Below, piece after piece: positions 26,260 through 34,223 of a stretch of DNA of 64,000 nucleotides. The DNA lies in NCBI GenBank assembly GCA_910577095.1, contig CAJTLY010000002.1, positions 66,619 to 130,618 of the forward strand, read 5' to 3'. Under the pieces are notes generated by a model, which was not told the origin of the DNA, ran no database searches, and was given only the letters and a program-made list of their open reading frames with translations. A program made the translations under genes and the position numbers. This DNA comes from an uncultured Alphaproteobacteria bacterium (GTDB lineage: Bacteria > Pseudomonadota > Alphaproteobacteria > RF32 > CAG-239). Each line of letters starts with the position of its first letter. Within the stretch, counting starts at the first letter, position 1.

Positions 26260-27054
26260 CTACATTCGCTCAGATTTCATCTTGCTTTTTAAAAGGTTCA
26301 GTCCCAAAATATCATCTTCGGTTTGGGCTCTTTTTGACAAACGCTCTATTCTTTCCAAATGCTGCTCTGCCGGAGGAAGTTCAAGCCTTTCAACAAACCG
26401 GTCAAAATCATCTCCGGTTCGAAACGAAGGCTTGTCCCGGCCATATTCATAAACTTCTATCGGAAAATTCTTTTCAACGGAAGTTTGAATAAAATCGACC
26501 ACTTCCTGCGAGGCATCCAGCGAAAAAGAAGCATTTACATCCAAAACATTATCGCTCTTAAAAGAGCCTCTTTGCTGCCGGGAGCGGGTATAGGCCTCAT
26601 CGGTATCCATTTTTCGCTCAATGGCGTTTAAGGCGGCCTGATACTCGTCCACTAATAAAACTTTGGTAGAAACATGATAGCCTTTGGGCGGGTTTTTATG
26701 AATCAAATAGGCCGTATCGGGCGAAGAATTGTCAAGCACAATATTGTATTTGTTTCTAACCGCTTCGTCTAAGAGCTCCCCGCTCACTCGGGCCGCAAAT
26801 TTTCCAATCTCGTTATCATAAAAATTTTCTCTGATATCTATGCCCAAAGTTTGGGCATATTCGGCAATAACGGCATCGGTTGAAATAGAAACCGAATTTT
26901 TAATCTTTTTTGCCAAAGAAGATTTTCCGGAACCCGGCGCACCGATTAATAAGGTAATTGCCGGATCGGACGAAGGCGTTTTTCCTTCAAAGGCTTTTTC
27001 CTTCATTGTTTTAATAAAGCATTCCTGCTCGTCCGGAGCCAATTCCAACATCAC
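26260..27054 (-). CDS. Zeta-toxin-like kinase, copy 1
   Basis: 264 residues, paralogous to the next gene over its whole length (shared MMLELA-DEQE start, YQAALN-ERK, PIEVYE-G--KPSF, and LGLN near the C-terminus). P-loop GAPGSGKS at 38-45. The zeta EGT motif is replaced by LDNSSPD, different again from copy 2. Its ATG overlaps the rarA stop by four bases (ATGA), so translation is coupled to a housekeeping repair gene. The pair probably arose by tandem duplication and has diverged. Substrate unknown. Confidence 0.8.
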   Translation of the reverse strand: MMLELAPDEQECFIKTMKEKAFEGKTPSSDPAITLLIGAPGSGKSSLAKKIKNSVSISTDAVIAEYAQTLGIDIRENFYDNEIGKFAARVSGELLDEAVRNKYNIVLDNSSPDTAYLIHKNPPKGYHVSTKVLLVDEYQAALNAIERKMDTDEAYTRSRQQRGSFKSDNVLDVNASFSLDASQEVVDFIQTSVEKNFPIEVYEYGRDKPSFRTGDDFDRFVERLELPPAEQHLERIERLSKRAQTEDDILGLNLLKSKMKSERM

Positions 27055-28373
27055 TGTTCCTCCTCTTTTGGCTTATTTTTATTTTTTTCATATCTCAGCT
27101 TATCAAAATATTCTATGCGTTTTTTAACTTCGCGTTCAAAACCTCTTTCAACGGGATAATAAAGTTTTTGGCGCTTCATTCCTTCCGGAAAATAATTTTG
27201 CCCCGAGAAGCCGTCTTCCGTATCTTGATCATAAACATAGCCGTCGCTGTAACCCAACTGCTTCATCAATTTTGTGGGAGCATTCAAAATATGTTTGGGC
27301 GGCATCAGCGAGCCTGTTTTTTTAGCCAGATCGAAAGCCTTATGCATGGCTTTATACACACCGGCCGATTTTGGAGCCGTGGCCAAATAAGCCACCAGTT
27401 GCATAATAGCCAAATCACCCTCCGGAGACCCCAAACGTTCGTACGTGTCCCAGCAGGCAATTGCCTGCTGAACCGCATTGGGATCCGCCATCGAAACATC
27501 CTCAACCGCAAAACGCGTCAGCCTTCTCAGCAGATATTTTGCATCTTCTCCGGCTGTCAGCATACGCGCTGTCCAATACAGCGCGGCATCAACGTCGGAA
27601 CCGCGCAAAGACTTGTGAACAGCGGAAATAAGATTATAGTGGCCGTCGCGCCCTTTGTCATACACCGGCGCCCGCGAACGAATAATCTTCAGCAGGCTGT
27701 CTTTGTCAAATATTTCGCCCTCTTTGGCATAATTCAACACGCTTTCCGCCAAATTGAGAATATAACGACCGTCACCGTCGGCGGTGGCCTTCATTAATTC
27801 GCGCGCTTCGGCATCTACCGGCAGTTTACGTCCGGTTTCTTTCTCCGCCCGACGCAACAGTTCCTCAAAATCGTCAGAATTCAGCCGGTTAAGAACAAAC
27901 ACCTGGCAACGCGACAGCAGCGCCGCGTTCAGTTCGAAAGAAGGGTTTTCGGTAGTGGCACCGACCAAAATGATCGTCCCGTCTTCAACATAAGGCAAAA
28001 AACCGTCCTGCTGCGACTTGTTAAAACGATGGATTTCATCAACAAACAAAAGTGTCCCTTTGCCCTCGCCGGCTCTTCTGTCTTTGGCATATTGGAAAAC
28101 TCTTTTCAAATCGGCCACACCGGAAAAAACCGCCGAGATTTGTTCAAAATACAAGTTGGTATGTTCCGCAATCAGCCGGGCAATCGTTGTCTTCCCGCAC
28201 CCCGGAGGCCCCCAAAGAATAAAAGATGTAATTTTGCGCGACGCAACCATTCGCCCCAACGGCGCATCGGAACCGACGACATGGTTCTGCCCCACGACTT
28301 CCGCGAGGGTTCGAGGGCGCAAACGGTCGGCCAGCGGCCGTTTGACATTATGTGAAAAAAGCGTGTCTTCCAT
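27051..28373 (-). CDS. rarA: Replication-associated recombination ATPase RarA (MgsA)
   Basis: AAA+ ATPase of the clamp-loader type that acts at stalled replication forks. 440 residues. Walker A GPPGCGKT, Walker B LLFVDEIHRFNKSQQD, sensor region GATTENPSFELNAALLSRC, and the C-terminal MgsA domain (KSLRGSDVDAALYW, YLATAPKSAGVYKA, YPVERGFEREVKKR). Nine bases after the pentapeptide gene's start region on the minus strand; overlaps zeta copy 1 at its end. Confidence 0.96.
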   Translation of the reverse strand: MEDTLFSHNVKRPLADRLRPRTLAEVVGQNHVVGSDAPLGRMVASRKITSFILWGPPGCGKTTIARLIAEHTNLYFEQISAVFSGVADLKRVFQYAKDRRAGEGKGTLLFVDEIHRFNKSQQDGFLPYVEDGTIILVGATTENPSFELNAALLSRCQVFVLNRLNSDDFEELLRRAEKETGRKLPVDAEARELMKATADGDGRYILNLAESVLNYAKEGEIFDKDSLLKIIRSRAPVYDKGRDGHYNLISAVHKSLRGSDVDAALYWTARMLTAGEDAKYLLRRLTRFAVEDVSMADPNAVQQAIACWDTYERLGSPEGDLAIMQLVAYLATAPKSAGVYKAMHKAFDLAKKTGSLMPPKHILNAPTKLMKQLGYSDGYVYDQDTEDGFSGQNYFPEGMKRQKLYYPVERGFEREVKKRIEYFDKLRYEKNKNKPKEEEQ

Positions 28374-28381
28374 CTTGTTTC

Positions 28382-29761
28382 CTATCGCTGATAACCGCCG
28401 CGGTCACGGCCGTTGAACATTTCCGGCATTTCTTTCTGCCGCCGTTTTGCCTCCAGCACCCGGCGCTTGCGTTCTTCGATCACGTTGCGCAGTTCTTCTT
28501 TGTTGGCTTTGTTCTGCTGCCGGATATGTTCCAACGCCTCCTCATCCTTCACCGGGGCCTTTTCTTTACGCTTAAACGCCTTTTGCCCCAGTTTCACCAA
28601 ATTTTGCACATCCATCCCCTTAAAACCCGACACATTGTAAACGCCAAAATTGCGGGCGTCGTTAAGAAAAAAGTCGGTAAAGTCGATTCCCTTGCCGCCT
28701 TTGCGCGCTTTTTTCTTCGGGGCGAGAATTTTTTTGAGTTCCATCGCCGTCGGCACCCGTCCGAGCGCCTGGGCAATCTGTTCCGGCGTAATGATACATT
28801 CGCTCAAATCGAGTTCGGCAATGTTAACCCCGGTAAAATCGACGCCGGTAAAATCGACCCCGCGCAAACTGACTTTGCTCAGATCAATCTTGCGCAAATC
28901 CAGCATCGTCAGATTGATTTTGGTCAGATTGAGCTTATGCGGATAGTATTGAGCCAGATATTCCACCAGTTCCTGCAGTTCTTCCAAACTGATGTCGTCA
29001 ATGGTAATATCAAGCAGAATGGCATCCTGAAAATAAACGTCGGTCAGCACCACGTTGTTCATGATGGCGCCGGTAAAGTTGGTGCCGATCAACTGGGCAC
29101 CGGCAAAAATGGCACCGGTCAGGTCGGCACCGGAAAGATTGGTATCGGTCAGGTTGGCGCCCGAAAAATCGGCCCCGCGCAAATCGGAACCCGAAAAGTT
29201 TACACCGGACAGGTTAGCGGCCGAAAAATTGGCGTTGGAAAGGTCTTCGTGATCAAACTCGCCGTTTTCAAGGTTTTTGCCGTTAAATTCAATATTGAGA
29301 ATCGGCAAATCGTCTTCGGGATCGCGAAAAACGGCCCGCCACGGGTCCGGTTCGCCGTCATCGTCATCATCGGGCGGCAACGGCAAATCGTCGCTGTTTT
29401 CTTCGTTTTCCGAAGTTATTTCCTCTTCATCGTCATCAGACGGAAACGCTTCGTCGTCCTCATCATAAAAATCGGCGTCATTGTCATCGCAAGGCACGGA
29501 ATCGTCATCATAATTGTCGGCATCGTCAAACTCGTCTTCCCGATAAGGCGGCTCATCGTCTTCGTATTCGGGATCGTCATAATCTTCATCTTCGGAATAA
29601 AAATCGTCGTCATGCCGCATTTCGCGCGCCGGGCGGAACAGATCATCATCGTCTTGGTCACAGACGGCAAAAGCGCCGTCTTCGGCCATTCCCTGGCGGG
29701 AGGCCCTGGCTTTGTCCCTGATCGCTTTCAGTGCGGCTATTTTTTCTTCGTCCGATGCCAT
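28382..29761 (-). CDS. Pentapeptide-repeat protein with acidic N-region and basic C-region
   Basis: 459 residues, no signal peptide. Residues ~36-151 are extremely rich in Asp and Glu. Pentapeptide repeats A(D/N)LSG/F fill ~173-235 (LSNANFSAANLSGVNFSGSD...) and resume at ~278-322, separated by a helical stretch (SLEELQELVEYLAQYY). From ~343 the chain turns basic (KKILAPKKKARKGGKG) and ends in a charged, probably helical tail. Pentapeptide proteins form a right-handed quadrilateral helix; some (Qnr, MfpA) mimic DNA and bind gyrase. A DNA-mimic role is inference only, but it precedes the repair gene rarA in the same operon and follows recX at short distance. Confidence 0.8.
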   Translation of the reverse strand: MASDEEKIAALKAIRDKARASRQGMAEDGAFAVCDQDDDDLFRPAREMRHDDDFYSEDEDYDDPEYEDDEPPYREDEFDDADNYDDDSVPCDDNDADFYDEDDEAFPSDDDEEEITSENEENSDDLPLPPDDDDDGEPDPWRAVFRDPEDDLPILNIEFNGKNLENGEFDHEDLSNANFSAANLSGVNFSGSDLRGADFSGANLTDTNLSGADLTGAIFAGAQLIGTNFTGAIMNNVVLTDVYFQDAILLDITIDDISLEELQELVEYLAQYYPHKLNLTKINLTMLDLRKIDLSKVSLRGVDFTGVDFTGVNIAELDLSECIITPEQIAQALGRVPTAMELKKILAPKKKARKGGKGIDFTDFFLNDARNFGVYNVSGFKGMDVQNLVKLGQKAFKRKEKAPVKDEEALEHIRQQNKANKEELRNVIEERKRRVLEAKRRQKEMPEMFNGRDRGGYQR

Positions 29762-29831
29762 TTCTTACCCTTGCAACCGTTGCCCTACCGGCTTTTTATA
29801 ATAACGTAAGAAATATAATTTTACAAATATT

Positions 29832-30389
29832 TTATATACTCTCCTCATAAAATTCACCGCCGACAACCTGTTTGGCGGTTTCGTAATCGAAACCGGCGCG
29901 GATCATCGCCGCCAGATCTTTTTGCCGGCAGGCGCGGCGGCTTTCCTCATCGGCACGAAACGGCCCGATTTTTTTCTTACGGGCAAAATTGACTGCGGCG
30001 CTTTCTTCATCAATTTCCGAATCTGCAAGGATTTCGTTGACCAAAGCTTCGGCCACGCCTTTTTGCCGCATTTTGATGCGGATATAACGTTCCGGTTTTC
30101 CGGCCGCCAGATAACCGGCAATTTTGAACTCGGCATAACGGCGGTCGTTGAGATAACCGACCCGCTCAAACTCTGCAATAATTTCCTCAATCCACTCCGC
30201 GGCCCGATGCATGTCAAAATCCGGCATTTGTCTTGCGTTGTCACGAACCCGACGGGTCAAAACCTGACGGAGATTGTCAGCCGAAGAATCAAAACGCTGC
30301 AGATAATAAAGAGCAATATTTTTCAGGCGCACCGGTGTCATTTTTCGTTTTTTGGGCGGCGTTGCCGGCCTTTTTTCATCATTTTCCAT
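29832..30389 (-). CDS. recX: Regulatory protein RecX
   Basis: Modulator of RecA filaments. 185 residues, usual size. Arg/Lys-rich N-terminus, then the three-helix repeats typical of RecX: ALYYLQRFDSSADNLRQVL, WIEEIIAEFERVGYLNDRRYAEFKI, GKPERYIRIKMRQKGVAEALVNEIL. Low sequence identity is normal in this family; the GYLNDRRYA motif is the best marker. RecA is not in this window. It lies upstream of the pentapeptide gene on the same strand (70-base gap). Confidence 0.88.
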   Translation of the reverse strand: MENDEKRPATPPKKRKMTPVRLKNIALYYLQRFDSSADNLRQVLTRRVRDNARQMPDFDMHRAAEWIEEIIAEFERVGYLNDRRYAEFKIAGYLAAGKPERYIRIKMRQKGVAEALVNEILADSEIDEESAAVNFARKKKIGPFRADEESRRACRQKDLAAMIRAGFDYETAKQVVGGEFYEESI

Positions 30390-30488
30390 TACAAAAACCT
30401 ATTTTCACTTGATTTTTACAGACGGCATGTTAAACAATAAAATAGAATTTACAAGCATAAACCGTATTAACAACTATGGATTAAACCA

Positions 30489-31103
30489 ATGATTAAAAAT
30501 ATTCTTTCTATGTTCTGCGCTTTGGCTCTGGTTTCTACGCTCGCCGCCTGCGCTTCCGACAATGAGGCGGTTCCTCAGAAATACAACGAACCGCGTTTTA
30601 ACAGTGACGGCATTGTCAACCTGAAAGTCAACAAAGTAGAAGTTATTTCCGAATTCACGCCTTCTTTTACCCGTCCCAACGTCGAACATCTGTTTCCGGT
30701 TTCAATCGAAAAAACAGCCAAACTTTGGGCAACCGATCGGTTGAAAGCGGTTGATTTCTCTTCTGACAAACAGGCTACTTTCGTTATTAAAGACGCCAGC
30801 GTAACCGAAGAAGTGGTTAAATCCGACAAACTGTTCGAAAAAGACAGTCTCAAATACCGCGCCAAACTGTCGGTGGTTTTGAGAGTCAACGATCCTTACA
30901 AATTCTCCAGCGCCGAAACTTCGCTGGAAGCATGGCGCGAACTCACCATTCCGGTTGACACCTCCATTGAAGACAAGGAAAGATACTGGAACAACATGGT
31001 CGAAAAACTGTTCGAAGAGTTCAACGCCCGCATGCAGATGAATATCAACAAATATCTCAACATGTATATTGAAAATTCTCAGTATATTCAAGACTACGAA
31101 TAA
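30489..31103 (+). CDS. Outer-membrane-type lipoprotein of unknown function
   Basis: 204 residues. The signal peptide MIKNILSMFCALALVSTLAAC carries a lipobox (LAAC; lipidated Cys at 21), and the residues after it (ASDN) do not show an obvious inner-membrane retention signal. The rest has alternating strands and a helical C-terminus (FEEFNARMQMNINKYLNMYI) with no recognised domain. It stands alone on the plus strand, divergent from recX, with a good terminator after it. Confidence 0.8.
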   Translation: MIKNILSMFCALALVSTLAACASDNEAVPQKYNEPRFNSDGIVNLKVNKVEVISEFTPSFTRPNVEHLFPVSIEKTAKLWATDRLKAVDFSSDKQATFVIKDASVTEEVVKSDKLFEKDSLKYRAKLSVVLRVNDPYKFSSAETSLEAWRELTIPVDTSIEDKERYWNNMVEKLFEEFNARMQMNINKYLNMYIENSQYIQDYE

Positions 31104-31125
31104 TCAGCCAATTGTTTTGCGGTCA

Positions 31126-31160
31126 ATAAAACCCGGTCTAAGAACCGGGTTTTATTTTTT
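31126..31160. terminator. Intrinsic terminator after the lipoprotein gene
   Basis: AAAACCCGG and CCGGGTTTT pair around TCTAAGAA, followed by TATTTTTT on the plus strand. The A run on the other side means it may also work on the minus strand, where a possible small ORF ends at 31152. Confidence 0.85.
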
Positions 31161-31334
31161 GCGGCTCTGTAATAAGCAAATGTTTTCGGGATCTGAAAAG
31201 CGATAAATTCCCGGCACAAAAAAATATTTCCTGTAAACTTCGAATTTCGGATCAACGGCAAGTCCGACATTACCATACGCAGCGGCAGAAAACGCCGAAA
31301 CGGCCTTTGAGAGAACCCCGTAAACGACAGGCAA
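31152..31334 (-). CDS. Possible small ORF of 60 residues
   Basis: Bounded by two terminators (31126-31160 and 31336-31365). The C-terminal half (VDPKFEVYRKYFFVPGIYRFSDPEN...) reads like real protein with codon choice similar to its neighbours, but the N-terminal half is low in character and no clear Shine-Dalgarno precedes the ATG. It may be the remnant of a longer gene. Not recognised. Confidence 0.25.
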   Translation of the reverse strand: MPVVYGVLSKAVSAFSAAAYGNVGLAVDPKFEVYRKYFFVPGIYRFSDPENICLLQSRKK

Positions 31335-31335
31335 T

Positions 31336-31365
31336 AAAAAAGACCGTAATCATACGGCCTTTTTT
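31336..31365. terminator. Terminator after the ApaG-domain gene
   Basis: AGACCGTA pairs with TACGGCCT (one mismatch) around ATCA, flanked by A and T runs. It lies 11 bases past the stop at 31376 on the minus strand. Confidence 0.75.
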
Positions 31366-31375
31366 AGTTAAATCA

Positions 31376-31792
31376 TCAATTCAAAACCGGAGCAGCGTAT
31401 CGACATCCGGCATCAAACTGCAACACCGGCAAACGGATGCTCTCGGCAATTTTGGCAGCGCCTTTCAAAATTTTGCAGCTGCCGTAGAAAACGGCATGAG
31501 CGGCTTTAAGCGGCGCAGTAGCGCTGAATTCAAAATATTCACCCGGTTCCAACTCGGGGATTTCGCCGCTGAAACCTTCAGAGTCATCGCAAAAGCAACG
31601 GCCGCTGTCGTCGGTAATGTTCCAATTTTTACCAAGCAGGGTAATTTTTTGGTCCGAATTGTTTTCAATACAGAAATAATATCCCCATAAAAACTCTTGT
31701 CCGGCATGATGAGACGCCTCCACCAGTTCCGACCCGGCGGTAATCGTCACATCACCATCTTCGGTTACAATCATCTCCTGACCTGAATCCAT
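31376..31792 (-). CDS. apaG: ApaG-domain protein
   Basis: 138 residues, usual ApaG size. The ApaG/DUF525 fold is visible: FLWGYYFCIENNSDQKITLLGKNWNITDDSG, then EIPELEPGEYFEF, then AHAVFYGSCKIL. ApaG is linked to divalent metal (Co/Mg) homeostasis in enterics, but its biochemical role is unclear. It contains three cysteines, more than most homologues. It stands alone between the rpsI terminator and its own terminator. Confidence 0.85.
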   Translation of the reverse strand: MDSGQEMIVTEDGDVTITAGSELVEASHHAGQEFLWGYYFCIENNSDQKITLLGKNWNITDDSGRCFCDDSEGFSGEIPELEPGEYFEFSATAPLKAAHAVFYGSCKILKGAAKIAESIRLPVLQFDAGCRYAAPVLN

Positions 31793-31970
31793 TTCCTTAA
31801 CCTTTTATTAACATTCATTAAGCAAACGTTAGCGGGAGTCGGAACAAATTGCAATTAGGGAATCGTTTTGTTCACAAAGTTATACACATGAATCAATTCG
31901 GGAGCAGAACCTCTAACCTGTCGTTAAACAAAAAGAGCCGTTTGCGGAGACCATCTGTGACACAAAGCAC

Positions 31971-32002
31971 TAAAAATGGGTTGCAATTTCTTGCAACCCA
32001 TT
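31971..32002 (-). terminator. Terminator of rplM-rpsI
   Basis: A perfect 12-bp stem (AATGGGTTGCAA with TTGCAACCCATT, loop TTTC) followed on the minus strand by TTTTTA, 30 bases past the rpsI stop. Confidence 0.9.
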
Positions 32003-32031
32003 GAAAATATTTGATATTTTCTTCGTACCAA

Positions 32032-32502
32032 TTAACGTTTGGAGAATTGGTAAGAACGACGGGCTTTGGCTTTGCCGTATTTCTTACGTTCAACGGTTCT
32101 GTCGTCACGGGTCAGGAAGCCGGCGGCTTTCAGGACCGAACGCAATTCCGGTTCATAATCGTTCAGGGCTTTGGAAATGCCGTGCTTGATTGCACCGGCC
32201 TGGCCGGAAAGACCACCGCCGCTGACGGTACATACAACGTCAAATTCGTTAACGCGGTTGGTAACTTCGAACGGCTGATTGATAATCATTTTCAAAACCG
32301 GACGGGCAAAATATTCGTCCAAAGTTTTGCTGTTAACCGTGATGTTGCCTTTACCCGGTTTAACCCATACGCGGGCAACCGCATCTTTTCTTTTGCCGGT
32401 GGCATAAGAACGTCCGAATTTGTCGCGTTTCGGCTTACGAACTTCCGCTGCGGTTTCGGCAGCAGATACTTTAATGTCTTTCAAAGATTCTAATTTAGCC
32501 AT
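32032..32502 (-). CDS. rpsI: 30S ribosomal protein S9
   Basis: 156 residues, with the ~25-residue N-terminal extension typical of alphaproteobacterial S9 before the core GRSYATGKRKDAVARVWVKPGKG. It keeps the C-terminal ERKKYGKAKARRSYQFSKR tail that reaches the P-site tRNA. Its ATG overlaps the rplM stop (TAATG), and the Shine-Dalgarno AGGAG is coded in the last residues of rplM. Confidence 0.98.
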   Translation of the reverse strand: MAKLESLKDIKVSAAETAAEVRKPKRDKFGRSYATGKRKDAVARVWVKPGKGNITVNSKTLDEYFARPVLKMIINQPFEVTNRVNEFDVVCTVSGGGLSGQAGAIKHGISKALNDYEPELRSVLKAAGFLTRDDRTVERKKYGKAKARRSYQFSKR

Positions 32503-32969
32503 TATAACGGACTCCTTTTATTTTTCGGATTCTGGGAAGCAATGTCCAGAACGATCGGGTTCTGGGCGGTATGCGGATGTTCGGCACCGGCATATACTTT
32601 CAGCTTGGTCATCTGCTGACGGCCCAGAGGATTGCGGGAAATCATTCTTTCAACCGCTTTTTCGATAACGCGGCCCGGGAACTTGCCGGCAAGAATCTTA
32701 GCCGGAGTCGTTTCTTTGATGCCGCCGATCCAGCCGGTGTGGCGATAATAAACTTTATCGGTCAGTTTTTTGCCGGTCAGTTTAACTTTGTCGGCATTGA
32801 TAACGATAACATAGTCGCCGCAGTCCAGGTTCGGAACAAAACTCGGTTTGTGCTTGCCGCGCAAAATCTTGGCAATTTCGGCCGAAAGTCTGCCCAATAC
32901 AACACCGCTGGCGTCAACGACATACCATTTTCTTTCAATATCCGATGGCTTGGTTGCATAAGTGTTCAT
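32502..32969 (-). CDS. rplM: 50S ribosomal protein L13
   Basis: 155 residues. Motifs WYVVDASGVVLGRLSAEIAKILRGKHKPSF, HTGWIGGIKE, RMISRNPLGRQQMTKLKVYAGAEHPHTAQNP, all typical of L13. First gene of the rplM-rpsI operon, with a consensus-like promoter 40-65 bases upstream. Confidence 0.98.
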   Translation of the reverse strand: MNTYATKPSDIERKWYVVDASGVVLGRLSAEIAKILRGKHKPSFVPNLDCGDYVIVINADKVKLTGKKLTDKVYYRHTGWIGGIKETTPAKILAGKFPGRVIEKAVERMISRNPLGRQQMTKLKVYAGAEHPHTAQNPIVLDIASQNPKNKRSPL

Positions 32970-33010
32970 ATTTTCTCTCTTTGTTAAAGATGGTTATTAA
33001 ATTCATCGTC

Positions 33011-33038
33011 AATATAGCGAAAGTTTGGCGCTTGTCAA
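33011..33038 (-). promoter_or_regulatory. Promoter of rplM-rpsI
   Basis: On the minus strand: TTGACA (33033-33038), 16-base spacer, TATATT (33011-33016). This is a near-consensus sigma70-type promoter placed 42 bases before the rplM start. Confidence 0.85.
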
Positions 33039-33137
33039 CATAAAAAAGCAGTGTTTTTCAACATTTTAATTGCTGGTATTATAATACCGCACATTATCTT
33101 GTTGATTTCAGGATTTTTTATAACATCAGCATAAAAA

Positions 33138-33181
33138 CAAAAGAAGCGGTATGAAAAATTTCATTCAACCGCTTCTTTTTG
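33138..33181. terminator. Terminator of the cyclophilin gene
   Basis: AAGAAGCGGT (33141-33150) pairs with ACCGCTTCTT (33168-33177); inner bases ATGAAA and TTTCAT also pair. T runs occur on both sides, so it may be bidirectional. Confidence 0.85.
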
Positions 33182-33201
33182 TTTGTCCGTGATTTTGCTT
33201 T

Positions 33202-33771
33202 TTATTTCTGCAAATCGGCGACCACGCTCATCGAAACAATTTTGTCCGGGCTGTAAACCGTGCCGTTGGGACCGGTGCCGCGTTTAATTTTATCAACCGC
33301 CTGCATTCCCGAAATGACCTGTCCCCAAACCGTATACTGGCGGTCAAGGAAACGGGAATCGTCAAAACAGATAAAAAACTGACTGTCGGCCGAATCGGGA
33401 CTGGCGGCCCGTGCCATTGAAACCGCACCGCGCTTGTGCGGGCGATTGTTAAATTCGGCCTTCAGGTTTTTGCCGCTGCCGCCGGTACCGTTACCGCGCG
33501 GGTCGCCGGTCTGAGCCATAAAGCCGTCAATGACGCGATGAAATTTCAGGCCGTCGTAAAATCCCTGTCGCACCAGTTGTTTAATTCGTGCCACGTGGTT
33601 AGGCGCATCTTCGGGAAACATTTGAATAAGAACGTCCCCGTCTTTTAATTTCAACAACAGGGTGTTTTCCGGATCTTTAACATCGGCGTAGGGCTTGGCG
33701 GCTTCGGCAGCATCAACGGCAACGGCGCTGATACCCAGCGCCACCAACAGCGAACAGATAAATTTGAACAT
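33202..33771 (-). CDS. Periplasmic peptidyl-prolyl cis-trans isomerase, cyclophilin type
   Basis: 189 residues. A signal peptide (MFKFICSLLVALGISAVAVDAAEA) sends it to the periplasm. Cyclophilin motifs follow: FYDGLKFHRVIDGFMAQTGDPRGNGTGG, with the catalytic Arg in FHRV, then SMARAASPDSADSQFFICFDD and FLDRQYTVWGQVISGM. It catalyses prolyl isomerisation during folding of exported proteins. Downstream of the Nudix gene on the same strand. Confidence 0.94.
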   Translation of the reverse strand: MFKFICSLLVALGISAVAVDAAEAAKPYADVKDPENTLLLKLKDGDVLIQMFPEDAPNHVARIKQLVRQGFYDGLKFHRVIDGFMAQTGDPRGNGTGGSGKNLKAEFNNRPHKRGAVSMARAASPDSADSQFFICFDDSRFLDRQYTVWGQVISGMQAVDKIKRGTGPNGTVYSPDKIVSMSVVADLQK

Positions 33772-33797
33772 TTGTTATTTCTCCTTATATAACGTGT

Positions 33798-34223
33798 TTA
33801 AAAATTCAGTTGCCGGACGGCTTCGGGATAAAGCCGCGTTTCCGGCGCCAGCGCCACCCATCGGGCAGCGGGGTCTTCCATACCCGGCTCTATAAAAGGC
33901 AGGCCGGCCGGAGAGTACAGTTTTTCGTCGGCAAGAAAGGCTTCGAAAACAAAAACGATTTCGTGACCGTTTTTTCCCTCGTAACAAAAAATGTTTTCCG
34001 CTACGCCGAGCCGGCGTCCGACTTTGATCTCAACGCCGAACTCTTCGGCAAACTCACGCTGCAACGTCTGTTCGGCGGTTTCCCCAAATTCAATTCCGCC
34101 GCCGGGCAAGCGGAAGAACTCTTGGTTTTTCACGCGGTCAACGCCTCGTACCGCCAAAACCTTCCCCTCATAACGAACAACGGCAACGGCCAGCGGCCGG
34201 ATCCGGTTTGCGGCAAAGGGCAT
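33798..34223 (-). CDS. Nudix hydrolase
   Basis: 141 residues. The Nudix box is complete: G-GIEFG-E-TAEQTLQ-REFAEEFG (~41-63), matching Gx5Ex7REUxEExGU. The N-terminus (RPLAVAVVRYEGKVLAVRG) forms the usual first strand. Substrate cannot be told; the family cleaves nucleoside diphosphates linked to other groups. Its ATG overlaps the mutS stop (TAATG), so it is coupled to mismatch repair, and a pool-cleaning role is plausible but unproven. Confidence 0.88.
   Translation of the reverse strand: MPFAANRIRPLAVAVVRYEGKVLAVRGVDRVKNQEFFRLPGGGIEFGETAEQTLQREFAEEFGVEIKVGRRLGVAENIFCYEGKNGHEIVFVFEAFLADEKLYSPAGLPFIEPGMEDPAARWVALAPETRLYPEAVRQLNF

Noticed and set aside
28352..29809. 485-codon plus-strand ORF
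   Set aside because: Antisense of the pentapeptide-repeat gene; the repeat codons keep the opposite strand open.
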